The position numbers and the translations under genes were made by a program. A stretch of DNA of 64,000 nt from Panacibacter microcysteis. Lineage in GTDB: Bacteria > Bacteroidota > Bacteroidia > Chitinophagales > Chitinophagaceae. How positions within the stretch are numbered: position 1 is the first letter of the stretch; the number at the start of each line of letters is the position of its first letter. The notes beneath the pieces were generated by a model, which worked only from the letters and a program-made list of their open reading frames with translations, did no database searches and had not been told where the DNA came from. This document shows positions 1 through 8,222 of the stretch, piece after piece. Where the stretch lies: contig NZ_JADWYR010000003.1 in the NCBI RefSeq assembly GCF_015831355.1, positions 1 to 64,000 on the forward strand, given 5' to 3'.

Positions 1-123
1 TCAAACTCTTTGAGAATGCCTGCAATCTGTGCAGGACTGAATGTGCTTTTTTTCATCTTTTACAGTTTTAAAATTAAACAATTTGTCTACTTTTAAAACG
101 TACTGTTTTTGGGGAGGCTTACC
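1..123 (-). mobile_element. IS3-family element, partial copy (orfA start and terminal repeat)
   Basis: These bases repeat 4527-4649, which is the right end of the complete IS3-family element at 3371-4649. The copy contains the first codons of orfA (reverse strand) and the terminal repeat; the rest lies outside the window. It ends inside a cassette recombination site, so it has removed or displaced the left half of that site. The two copies diverge exactly after the shared motif AGGCTTACC, which fixes the end of the element to within one base. Confidence 0.85.
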
Positions 124-264
124 CAGGCATCAGCAGCGGTTCGGGCTCGACATTCAATGTTCAGCTTTAGTTCTTAACTTCAACAACATATTTTCAAATG
201 GGCATTTGTACCGGGCTGGACAATCAATGAATTCCCTGCCTTCGCAAATACTTTTTCGTTAGCT
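124..264 (+). repeat. attC-like site 0 (right half only)
   Basis: Distal part of an integron-type recombination site. It ends in the right box GTTAGCT (258-264), preceded by an arm CTTCGCAAATAC also found in the site interrupted at 24742-24756. Its middle contains the segments AGCAGCGGTTCGGGC and TTAGTTCTTAACTTCAAC, which recur in the other sites of this window. The left half was lost at the IS3 insertion. The following cassette starts at TT (259). Confidence 0.75.
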
Positions 265-272
265 GGCATTTT

Positions 273-806
273 ATGAGACCATCCTTACTATTAGTAACAT
301 GGACAATTTTAGTTTGCTCTTGTAGTGACACAGGACAAGAAAAAGTTGAGTCTGCTGACACTTTAAAGACAGACCTTTCAAACACCAAATCTTTAGACAC
401 CACAAGCAAGGTAGACAGTAACAATACAAACAAGGCAACATTAACGCTGGACACCTTACCAAACATTTCACTTGGTAAAATGACATTGGTATCAAGTGGA
501 CAAATGTCACCTTACACAACAATTAAAATTGATGGTTGCGATTTTGATTTGGTAACAAATGACAGTGACACAACTTATCTGGCTACTAACGACAAAAAGT
601 TTCAGACACCTGAAGGTTATAAAGTTGGAACAAGGTTTACGGAATTACCAATAGAAATTCAAACCGAATTGACAAAAGAACCAGACTGGGGTTATTATTT
701 CAAATTATTGTCGGGGTGGACATTGGGATTCTGCGAAGGCAATTCATGTACAGACAAGTATCCAGAAAATGGTTCAAAGGTAAAATGGATATTCAAACGA
801 CGATAA
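273..806 (+). CDS. Cassette 1: putative lipoprotein of unknown function
   Basis: A 177-residue protein that starts 14 nt after the cassette boundary. The N-terminus has a short hydrophobic stretch ending in a lipobox-like VCSCS (Cys 15-17), so it is probably an exported lipoprotein. A Ser/Thr/Asp/Lys-rich linker (residues 20-60) is followed by a compact domain of about 110 residues with four Cys (CDF, FCEGNSC) and many aromatic residues. I do not recognise the family. The gene fills its cassette (259-1003), with its stop only 8 nt before the left arm of the next site, the usual layout of an integron cassette gene. No promoter or ribosome binding site is evident. Confidence 0.75.
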   Translation: MRPSLLLVTWTILVCSCSDTGQEKVESADTLKTDLSNTKSLDTTSKVDSNNTNKATLTLDTLPNISLGKMTLVSSGQMSPYTTIKIDGCDFDLVTNDSDTTYLATNDKKFQTPEGYKVGTRFTELPIEIQTELTKEPDWGYYFKLLSGWTLGFCEGNSCTDKYPENGSKVKWIFKRR

Positions 807-813
807 ACAAAAC

Positions 814-1009
814 GCCAGCTAACATTGGGTTTTATGCAAGTTGGGCATGACCAGCAAACATCAACAAATTGCAAATCCAAGCTGTAGTTCGGGCTGGACG
901 AATAAATCTCAACTTTAGTTCTTAAATTCAACTTTATATTTTCAATCAGCAGCGGTTGTGGGCGGACGAATAACAATTCCCAACCTGCATAAAGCCCTGA
1001 CCGTTGGGC
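814..1009 (+). repeat. attC-like site 1
   Basis: A 196-bp site. The left box lies in GCCAGCTAAC (814-823) and the right box is GTTGGGC (1003-1009). Inner arms GGGTTTTATGC and GCATAAAGCCC pair, separated from the boxes by 3 nt on the left and 5 nt on the right, as in the asymmetric spacers of attC. The left end (GCCAGCTAA) is the reverse complement of the start of its own cassette (TTAGCTGGC at 259), as expected for a site that is continuous in the circular cassette. Confidence 0.88.
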
Positions 1010-1056
1010 GTCATGCGGAAGAAACTCAAAACTTAAAAAGACTAACTGATTTGACA

Positions 1057-2397
1057 ATGATTGATAAGCTAATTTACCTTTTACAAGAATTGAAGGACAC
1101 TTTTTCTAAGGAAAAAATGGATGAGACTTTAGAGTGTTTGGAAGATGAGGTGACCCCAAATGCTTTATATATAAACCAAGACGAATTCAGAGAAGCCTTC
1201 AATGGACAACACGAGGAATTTTACAATGAATTGGCAATAAACATTGTTGCTGATTTAAATGAAAACCCAGACTTGTTCTTTTTGATTTGGGATCCGCTTT
1301 TGTACTTCTTTAATCCAGAGACAAAATCCCTATTCTACGAACAGGCTTTAACCAACGCTGATAACACAGACGCTACTGATTTCATTAACGGGTTGATTGA
1401 ACTTGATAATCAACGACCAGAAATTGCCTTATTTCATTTTAACCGAATTGATGATTATGTTGCCTCATATTTCATTGCCTTATGTTACTTTGACTTGGAA
1501 AATTTTGAGAACTCCATTAAAAACAATCTTCTTTTCCTTGAAAATTTCAAGGCAACAATGCGGAATAGCAAAGTTGAAAACGAAACTCTTGAAAGCACTG
1601 ATGAATATCTTTTGGTGAAGTATAATGTGCATAATGATTTAGCATATTGTTACAACAGGATCGAAGATTACTCACATGCTTATGAACACTATAAGGAGGC
1701 TCTAAAAATATTTAGCTTAGAAGAGCTATACTTTTTCCGACATAATGAAAGTGAAGAACAGAACCTTTTTGTTTTAGACCTGAACAACTTTCTTTTAGCC
1801 ATTGAAAAAGTGGGTGAGTATGCAAAAGGAATTGAAATTCTAAACTTTGCAATCGAAAAATATCCACACAATTGTTATTATAAAGAGTTGAAGCAAAAGT
1901 TTGAACAAAAGACTTCTAATCTTTCATTTGCTGATGAACTAATCAAGCAGTTATTTAAAATTAAGAAACCTTTCAACATTGAAAAGTTTGTAGCAACGAA
2001 GCTGTTAGCCAAAGAAAAAATTTTGGAAGACATGATTGTTGAGCAGATAAAGTATGGGTATAAAGTGTTCGGAAAGGATTTGGAAGTTTATCAGGACAAT
2101 AAAATATTTGGGCGACAGTATTACCTTCCAACAGTAAGCGGTATTTTAGATTTGTTGCTTGTCGAAAGAGGCTCGAACACCCTGTATGTAGTGGAATTGA
2201 AACGTAATGAAGCAGGTATAGGAGTAGTTGAACAAATTGAAAGATATATTTTGGGACTGGGACACCTTTTCATTGACAGAGACATAAAAGGAATTATTTG
2301 CTTACACACACCCGACACTAATCTTGTTGAATTAGTTAAGACTAAGCCAAACATTGAGCTATTCAAATACGAGTTTAATTTTAACAGGCTAAAATAG
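1057..2397 (+). CDS. Cassette 2: TPR-repeat protein with C-terminal NucS-like (DUF91) nuclease domain
   Basis: I chose the ATG at 1057; the reading frame stays open further upstream only because it runs through the recombination site. The 446-residue product has helical, TPR-like repeats in its first two thirds (for example the segment YNDLAYCYNR-type helices around residues 190-300). Its C-terminal 110 residues carry the motif GILDLLLVERG followed by YVVELKRNEAG and VVEQIERYI. This D...ExK pattern is typical of the PD-(D/E)XK fold of NucS/DUF91 endonucleases. The likely role is nucleic-acid cleavage guided by a protein-interaction scaffold; integron cassettes often carry defence genes, but no defence role is shown here. 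The stop is 34 nt before the left box of the next site. Confidence 0.8.
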   Translation: MIDKLIYLLQELKDTFSKEKMDETLECLEDEVTPNALYINQDEFREAFNGQHEEFYNELAINIVADLNENPDLFFLIWDPLLYFFNPETKSLFYEQALTNADNTDATDFINGLIELDNQRPEIALFHFNRIDDYVASYFIALCYFDLENFENSIKNNLLFLENFKATMRNSKVENETLESTDEYLLVKYNVHNDLAYCYNRIEDYSHAYEHYKEALKIFSLEELYFFRHNESEEQNLFVLDLNNFLLAIEKVGEYAKGIEILNFAIEKYPHNCYYKELKQKFEQKTSNLSFADELIKQLFKIKKPFNIEKFVATKLLAKEKILEDMIVEQIKYGYKVFGKDLEVYQDNKIFGRQYYLPTVSGILDLLLVERGSNTLYVVELKRNEAGIGVVEQIERYILGLGHLFIDRDIKGIICLHTPDTNLVELVKTKPNIELFKYEFNFNRLK

Positions 2398-2431
2398 ATA
2401 GGCAAAGAGTTCTCATTACGCCAGCACGAAC

Positions 2432-2626
2432 GCCCAACAATCGGTTTGGCGTTATGGCGGCAGGACGTCGGAGCAATCGGGTCATTGCAAATCCCAACTT
2501 AAGTTCGGGCTGGACGAACAAATCTCAACTTTAGTTCTTAAATTCAACTTTATATTTTTCAATCAGCAGCCTTTGTGGGCGGACGAATAACAATTCCCAA
2601 CCTGCATAAAGCCCTGCTCGTTAGCT
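2432..2626 (+). repeat. attC-like site 2
   Basis: Site of 195 bp with left box GCCCAAC (2432-2438) and right box GTTAGCT (2620-2626). Its left end complements the start of cassette 2 (TTGGGCGT at 1004). The middle is nearly identical to site 1 (segment TCAGCAGC...TGTGGGCGGACGAATAAC), while the left arm (GGTTTGGCGTTATGG) is of a different type than the right arm (GCATAAAGCCC). The arms therefore pair worse here than in the other sites, which suggests a hybrid site. Confidence 0.82.
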
Positions 2627-3416
2627 GAAATCTTAAGCCTAAAGCTATAAATTATGTGGGAATTCATAACTCTAGCTATAAGTTCCATCTTAGCGGTTAT
2701 AGGCGCTTCCTTAAATACTGAAAAAGACGAACAAGGTAAAAAAAAGACCGGTAAAGAAGCCTAATCCTATAGGCTGGATAGTCATTATATTATTGGTTTG
2801 TTTATCATTAATTCAAGCAATTATTCAAGTTAACAAGAACGCTGAAGACCGAATAAACTCCGAAATACAGAAAGACAGGCGCATAAGGGATTCACTGAAC
2901 ATCATTACATTGATTCGCAGCGCTAAAGATGATTCATTAAATTTTTCAAAGCAATTAGTGTTGGCAACTAATAGTTACAACAAACAATTGGATGCACTTA
3001 CGACTTCAAATAATATCCTATTAAAAACGAATGCAGTTAATGAGAATGTTACAAGTAATTTTAAAAATAGCTTTGCTGAATTCAAAAAAGTACTACATCA
3101 GTCGAATAGTTTATTAAACCCACTTTTGCCAATGGTGGTTAGTTTTCAACTGAAGATTCCATTTTCTAATAAATGGATGAATGAATATGTAAATCGCATC
3201 ACCGCATATAAAGACTCAGTGACAAAATCAATTCAGTTATTTGATTTAGGTGGTCTAAACAATATTTCAATGGATGGCAATCACTTTGAAGTGACAGATT
3301 CGTTATCTGAATTTAATATCAACGTTGACAAAGATGGTGTTGCTCAAAGATTTTTAAATCCGGGCTACTCTGAAGCCATCCCTTTTTGAGTACGCTTTAA
3401 AAGTAGACGTTTTTCT

Positions 3417-4330
3417 TCATTGCATGTTGTTTTGCTGATGGGTGTAGTGAAGCGAAGGCGTAGCCGAAGCGTAACGGAGCCCATCAGCAAAACAGGGATT
3501 TAATCCTTCCCTGTTTTGCCGGTAGCATACTGGCGTCAGTCCACCGAGTGCATCATGCGGCCGATGGTTGTTATAGTCAATTATAAAATCTTCTGTTATT
3601 TCTCTTACTTCGTTTAAGCTATCAAATAAATAAGCATCCAGCACTTTTTGCCGGTAAGTGCGGTTAAACCTTTCAATGTATGCATTTTGCGATGGCTTGC
3701 CGGGCTGTATATATTTAAACTCTATTTCGTTTGCCTGGCTCCAGTGCTTTGCAAGATGTGCTATAAATTCCGGGCCGTTATCCATTCGTATTTTTTTAGG
3801 CTTGCCATACCGTGCTATTAAATGTCTTAATACCCAAAGTACACGGCTGCTTTTTAGTGAATAATCTGTTTCTATAAAAAGTACTTCACGGTTAAAATCA
3901 TCTATCACATTAAATGACCTGAACTTACGTCCATTGCTTAACGCATCTGTCATAAAATCTATACTCCATGTTTGTGTAAAGGCTGCCGGCACTTCCAGCT
4001 TTTCCTGTATGCGAACAGGTAACCGTTTTTTTACTTTACGCTTTATACGCAATCCCAGTTGTTTGTAAAGCCTGTATACACGTTTATGATTAACCCGGTA
4101 GCCCTGCAGTCTTATGCGATTATAAAACTTTTGATACCCTTCATCTCCCACTGTTGCTGCAAGGTGCCGGAGTAATTGAATGAGCACCTCATCATTCTTT
4201 ACAGATTGATAATGCAAAGAGCTGCGGCTGATGTTTAATATACGACACGCCTTGCCTATGTCTTTAGGCCGTTCTATACGCAGATCATCTACGATAGCCC
4301 GTTTATCGCAAGGCTTTACAACTTTTTTTC
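3417..4330 (-). CDS. IS3-family transposase OrfB (DDE catalytic subunit, made by -1 frameshift)
   Basis: The frame is open from the slippery run to 3417. It contains the HTH_21-like region ([18 protein letters not shown]) and an rve integrase core with the DDE triad: D in WSIDFMTD, D in RMDNGPEF and E in NAYIERFNR. No good start codon lies near the frame start. At 4330-4322 the coding strand reads GAAAAAAAG, an A-AAA-AAG slippery heptamer at the end of orfA. A -1 shift there joins orfA to orfB in the standard IS3 manner, giving an OrfAB transposase. An internal ATG at 4217 would give only the 266-residue catalytic part. The C-terminus looks intact, so the element may be active. Confidence 0.9.
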
Positions 4331-4582
4331 AATGATGTATTTTGCTACGTCAAGCTCCATGGCCAGGTTTGCATACATGCGTTTTAACCGGGCATTTTCT
4401 TCTTCCAGGTCCTTCATACGCTTAAGCTCTGTAGCTTCCATACCACCATAGCGTTGTCGCCATTTATAAAGACTGGCTTTGCTTACTCCGTGTTCACGAT
4501 TAATCTCTTCGGCACTCTTGCCATTATCAAACTCTTTGAGAATGCCTGCAATCTGTGCAGGACTGAATGTGCTTTTTTTCAT
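4316..4582 (-). CDS. IS3-family transposase OrfA (helix-turn-helix subunit)
   Basis: An 88-residue protein with an N-terminal helix-turn-helix of the HTH_Tnp_1 type ([22 protein letters not shown], then [15 protein letters not shown]) and a C-terminal leucine-zipper-like coiled coil ([22 protein letters not shown]). It binds the terminal repeats and, after the -1 frameshift near its stop codon, forms the N-terminal part of the OrfAB transposase. The first codons are repeated in the partial copy at the window start. Confidence 0.92.
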   Translation of the reverse strand: MKKSTFSPAQIAGILKEFDNGKSAEEINREHGVSKASLYKWRQRYGGMEATELKRMKDLEEENARLKRMYANLAMELDVAKYIIEKKL

Positions 4583-5083
4583 CTTTTACAGTTTTAAAAT
4601 TAAACAATTTGTCTACTTTTAAAACGTACTGTTTTTGGGGAGGCTTACCACTCATTTATTTTTTTAGTCAAAAACCGCCCAGATATCATTATAATACCCA
4701 ATCTGATTTGTTTTTACAAGCCACTAAAAAAGTGTCACAACCGTGGCCGACTTCCCCATTTGGAAATGGCTTAATGTTTCTTGACTTTAAAAACAAATTT
4801 CTGTATCTAACTGTTTTTTACAGAATAGATAACTATCCAAATAAAGCTAAACTAAAAGGCTTAAATGACATCCCGGATAAATACCTGTTGGTAACATCTG
4901 CAATGCCAAACAAAGAGTATGAGATTCTAAATATTATATTTTTTACCGGAACAGACTTTTCAAATTACACTGTTATAAAATTGGACGCTAAAGAATGTAT
5001 CTCAGAAGAAAAATTTCCTGCAGGTGGAGTATCACATACAAAAGACTACCTTCACAAAATAACATTAAAAGATCTAGAATAAG

Positions 5084-5107
5084 ACTTCAGCTTACATTGG
5101 TCACTGT
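5084..5107 (+). repeat. attC-like site 3 (left end only)
   Basis: Short remnant. The sequence CTTCAGCTTACATTGG has a left box changed from CAGCTAAC to CAGCTTAC and the ATTGG that starts most left arms in this window. It complements the start of cassette 3 (TTAGCTGAA at 2621). Sequence after about 5107 no longer resembles the sites, so the rest was deleted, probably when the neighbouring transposase gene arrived and decayed. Confidence 0.6.
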
Positions 5108-5208
5108 TGCACAACAATAATTTCAAAAAAATGAAGTTATAATTTCTCCTCATTAGCATTTAGGAGCCATTACAAGGCCGCTGTTTTTTCTGCTCTTCAA
5201 AGCACATT

Positions 5209-5714
5209 TTATAACCAGATAATTCCATTGCCGCTTCCGGGCTTAAAATAAGTTGCAGTAACAGTTTTGTAATCAGCATAAAACCTTCCCTGTATTTTGT
5301 TTGTACCTGTGCCATTGCTTTTATTGCTGTATTGGGTGCACTGAATCGTAACCATTTTTTCAGGCATTTTATTGGTGGCCTCTATACCTCTTGCATTTAA
5401 ACGCTTCATACCCGTGAAGTTTATTAATGTGTCACATACAGGTTCAACCGTACTGCTGCGTTTGCGTTTCATTAACCTGGCCCTTACGGTCTGTTGTCTT
5501 GCTTTAGCTCTTTCCAGTGCTGCTTTGTAAATACTGTGCTGTACTTTTTTTGTTTTGGCTTTATCTCTAAACTTTCTTTACTGGCATTGGCCTTTAAGTA
5601 TGCACCATCAACGGCCTGTGTGTGACCTGCTATCATACCGCTCTTCATGCATTTTTCAAATACCTGCTCAAAGAGTTGTTTGAATACTTCTTCTCCGTAC
5701 AACAAGAGGCACAC
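5209..5714 (-). pseudogene. Remnant of an IS1182-like transposase gene
   Basis: Two open fragments on the reverse strand. The upstream one (5714-5484) has the motif HTQAVDGAYLKANASKESL, typical around the first catalytic Asp of IS1182/IS4-type transposases. The downstream one (5472-5209) has RSSTVEPV...INFTGMKRLNARGIEATNK, typical of the C-terminal part with the catalytic Glu. The region between these motifs is missing and the N-terminal part is absent, so the gene is dead. It is a different subtype from the complete IS1182 transposase at 24802-26427. No terminal repeats were found. Confidence 0.75.
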
Positions 5715-5814
5715 GGAGTCTGCCGAAATGGGTCAGACGAAATCCGTGTTTCAACTTTTTGTTTTGTCTAATTATCTTCACTTTCGGCAATATACTTAAG
5801 CTGTATTTTCGGCA

Positions 5815-7299
5815 TTATTTCTTAGCGTTTAAAAAATTTCGAGCATTCGAGTTGTCAGGATTCAGTTCTAAAGATTTCTTGTAATTAATAATTGCCTCTT
5901 TTCGGTTTCCTGAAGTTTCCAGCATTTCCCCATAGCTATCATATACATTCCAACTATTAGGGAATAATAGTGTATTCAACCTAAAAATTTGCAGCGCTTC
6001 ATTTTTTTTATTTTGCTCCATTAGCTGATACCCCCAGGTGTTGATTTCATCTTCGGTCAGGGTATAGTTTCTGTTTGATTGACTTAATTTCTGATAAATA
6101 TTGTAAGGGTTTTGATAATTACTCTTTATAAGGTATAGTCGTAATATTTTCAGGTTCTTACTCAAACCAAAACCATTTTGAACCTTCATATCCGGGAAAT
6201 AATATCCAGCAATTTCATCGATAAACCATTCTGGATTTGAACCCTGGAGGTTAGTTAATATCACAATAGCTAAACTATCTTGGGGATATACAAATAAAGC
6301 AGAACGCATTCCGCCAACTGGCGCTACTGCAAAATGTTCGTCTCTTTCTACAGTTGGCCAGCCTAATGCGTAGCCATTCGTGAGTTTATTAAATCCACCA
6401 ATTTCACCACTGTTCAATTTTGTTGTTGTAAACATTTGATCAATGCTTTCTTGTTTTTTTAAAAGTTTCCCACTTTGTAAAGCAATCAGCCATTTACTCA
6501 AATCTTCGGCAGTAGAAATAATTCCGGTTGCAGTTCTGAAAAACAACGGAAATGATGCATATGAATTGTGTAATTTACCGTCGTTAATCCATTTGCCATT
6601 TTCGTTGAAAATCGTAGAATATGAGCCGGCGTTATTGGGAATTATGTCGTTGGAATCCCCAAATCGTGTAGCAGTCATCAGACAAGGCGTAAATTGATTT
6701 TCTGCTATGAATTGCGTAAAATGTTGCCCGCTTAACGAATTAATAATTTTTCCCAGAATATAATATCCTGTTTGATTGTAACTAAATTTTTCTCCAGGGT
6801 GAGATTCCATTGGCAATTTCCTAACCATTTCCCAGTTTTTACTTTCCACACCCTCCCCCAGTACTTGTTCCTTTTCATCTATATTATTTGGAAGTCCAGA
6901 AACATTGCTTAACAATTGTTTTATTGTAATTGATTTCCAATTTTCAGGAATATCAGAAATGTAATAAGAAATAGGATTATTAATATTAAGCTTTCCCTGC
7001 TCTTGCAACTGCATTATAGCCACTCCCACAAATGCTTTCGTCATAGAATTAATAGAAAAAGTCGTTTTAGCAATTGTTGGTACCTGATGCTCAATATTTG
7101 CCAAACCATAATTACTCAACTTATCTAGTTTTCCATTTTTGACAATGGCTAACTGAAGTCCGGGTATTTGGAGTTGGGTCATCTTTTTTTTGATAAAAAC
7201 ATCAATACTATCTGAAGTATTCTGAGCTTTTAGTTGCAGTGAAAATAATGTCAGAGTAAGTACCAGAATTAAATCAGTGGTTTTGATCCCTTTTTTCAT
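5815..7299 (-). CDS. Beta-lactamase-family serine hydrolase with C-terminal TPR
   Basis: A 494-residue protein with an N-terminal signal peptide (LILVLTLTLFSLQLKAQ, about residues 10-26). The class C beta-lactamase/penicillin-binding-protein fold follows, with catalytic SMTK (around residue 86, in FSINSMTKAFVG). The second motif reads YNQTGY rather than the usual YSN, and a glycine-rich PVGGMRS stands near the usual third motif. The last 120 residues hold tetratricopeptide-like repeats (YGEMLETSGNRKEAIINYKKSLELNPD). Such enzymes are common in Bacteroidota as periplasmic esterases or peptidases of unknown substrate; a true antibiotic-hydrolysing role is unlikely. It stands alone on the reverse strand between the transposase remnant and a 590-bp gene-poor stretch. 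Confidence 0.85.
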   Translation of the reverse strand: MKKGIKTTDLILVLTLTLFSLQLKAQNTSDSIDVFIKKKMTQLQIPGLQLAIVKNGKLDKLSNYGLANIEHQVPTIAKTTFSINSMTKAFVGVAIMQLQEQGKLNINNPISYYISDIPENWKSITIKQLLSNVSGLPNNIDEKEQVLGEGVESKNWEMVRKLPMESHPGEKFSYNQTGYYILGKIINSLSGQHFTQFIAENQFTPCLMTATRFGDSNDIIPNNAGSYSTIFNENGKWINDGKLHNSYASFPLFFRTATGIISTAEDLSKWLIALQSGKLLKKQESIDQMFTTTKLNSGEIGGFNKLTNGYALGWPTVERDEHFAVAPVGGMRSALFVYPQDSLAIVILTNLQGSNPEWFIDEIAGYYFPDMKVQNGFGLSKNLKILRLYLIKSNYQNPYNIYQKLSQSNRNYTLTEDEINTWGYQLMEQNKKNEALQIFRLNTLLFPNSWNVYDSYGEMLETSGNRKEAIINYKKSLELNPDNSNARNFLNAKK

Positions 7300-7890
7300 C
7301 TTAGCTATTTGTTGTTATGACAATGATGGGATTTTTTGAGTACATTTTCGTGTGAAATTATATTAGCGGAATTATTTGTTGAAGTTGGAATTTTATATTC
7401 ATCAGTTGGGTGTCAGTACCTAAATTTTCTTCTTGGAGTCTGTCATTAATGATTAGTTCTAGATTGATAATAGTTTTCCTATTACAATAATTTAGTTGAT
7501 CATTAAAATTCTTTTAATCCTAAACAAATACGAATTTATGGATGAAAGGCAACATTATTATTTTACAAGTTTGAGGTTTCGAATAATGTTGACGTACAAA
7601 ATCCTTTTCAGTTTTGCAGGTTTTTCAACAACCGTGCTTTCATCTGCGATGTAAAGTCTTTGGGGACCGGAAATCCTGCAGCCTATGACAATGGCCAATC
7701 ATATTGAACATTGCGGTGTTTACGGTGATTTCAACAAATTGGTTTGTCAAGAATGACCTGTAATAGCCTGTGGAATCCTGCTTTTGAAAATGACAACTGT
7801 ATTAAAATGGGGACAAGCCCTTCCATGAATTGAAAATAAAACTTAAGTTTTTCAGAATCCTGGGACCTTTGATCTCCTGCATAAACGGAT
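7300..7890. other. Gene-poor stretch upstream of the serine hydrolase
   Basis: No convincing gene here. The first 230 bases are AT-rich and probably hold the promoter of the serine hydrolase (reverse strand). From about 7560 the base composition rises and short open frames on the reverse strand look like decayed coding sequence, but no family can be named. Confidence 0.5.
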
Positions 7891-8145
7891 TCAAATACCC
7901 AGTAAAGTCGCCCGGATGATCCGGTCCAGCTGGCGGATTGTTTCCGGATAACGTTCACCGAATTCGTCAGATACCCATTCGCTGCCCTCTTTGTGCAATA
8001 CAATCACCGCATGCAAATCCTGATGCACCTCGTGAAGCCTGACCAGGACGATGTTTCCAAAGACTGAAGGATTGTGCAGGATTACACCCTGCAGGGTTTC
8101 ACCCAGGTGGGTGAATGTCACGGGTAATGGATTGCGGTCCGGCAT
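7891..8145 (-). CDS. Small conserved-looking protein of unknown function
   Basis: An 84-residue frame starting at ATG 8145 (MPDRNPLPVTF). The open frame goes 57 nt further upstream, but those residues are Cys-rich and look non-coding. The product is soluble, with a beta-strand-rich first half (VTFTHLGETLQGVILHNPSVFGNIVLVRL) and a helical C-terminus (RYPETIRQLDRIIRATL). I do not recognise a family. Composition and codon choice look like a real protein. It lies 78 nt downstream of the metallopeptidase on the same strand and could share its transcript. Confidence 0.5.
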   Translation of the reverse strand: MPDRNPLPVTFTHLGETLQGVILHNPSVFGNIVLVRLHEVHQDLHAVIVLHKEGSEWVSDEFGERYPETIRQLDRIIRATLLGI

Positions 8146-8222
8146 ATGGATGATGTTGCAGGCAATAAGGCAGCAGCATTGCAGGATGCCGGGCATCAGC
8201 ATCCGGCAACCCGCTGAATCTT

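Larger units (their letters stand above)
3371..4649 (-). mobile_element. Complete IS3-family insertion sequence
   Basis: About 1.28 kb. Imperfect terminal repeats are TGAAGCCATCCC...AGTACGCTTTAAAAGTAGAC at the left and, reading inwards from the right, GGTAAGCCTCCCC...AGTACGTTTTAAAAGTAGAC. The flanks show a short duplication ACTC at 3367-3370 and 4650-4653 (3 or 4 bp depending on the exact end). It encodes orfA and orfB on the reverse strand. It interrupts the gene of cassette 3. A second, partial copy lies at 1-123. Confidence 0.9.
2654..5082 (+). pseudogene. Cassette 3: two-TM membrane protein gene, broken by frameshifts and an IS3 insertion
   Basis: The ATG at 2654 opens a frame encoding a first membrane helix (WEFITLAISSILAVIGASL). 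The frame shifts at an A8 run (about 2738-2745) into the frame that encodes a second helix (IGWIVIILLVCLSLIQAIIQV) and a helical region (NKNAEDRINSEIQKDRR). That frame is cut at 3370 by the IS3 element. After the element the coding-like sequence continues from 4654 to 5082 (ending ITLKDLE), but one further +1 shift, near the T7 run at 4658-4671, is needed. Removing the element and both shifts gives one protein of about 380 residues. I do not recognise the family. Homopolymer shifts could be sequencing errors; the IS insertion is real. Its end at 5084-5095 complements the cassette start (TTAGCTGAA), so cassette 3 is one unit. Confidence 0.7.

Noticed and set aside
41-262. Open frames 41-262 and the N-terminal half of 4567-5082 starting with the same residues
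   Set aside because: Their first 28 residues are the reverse complement of the IS3 terminal region repeated at both places; not a gene start. Only the part after 4654 in the second one looks coding.
958-1056. Extended start of the TPR-nuclease gene at 958
   Set aside because: The extension lies within the recombination site and is not coding-like; ATG 1057 is used.
5815-7299. Serine hydrolase as an antibiotic-resistance beta-lactamase
   Set aside because: The second motif is not YSN/YAN, there is a TPR tail, and the family in Bacteroidota is broad.
7731-8003. 90-residue frame on the reverse strand
   Set aside because: Overlaps the better frame 7891-8145 in another phase and has no consistent composition.
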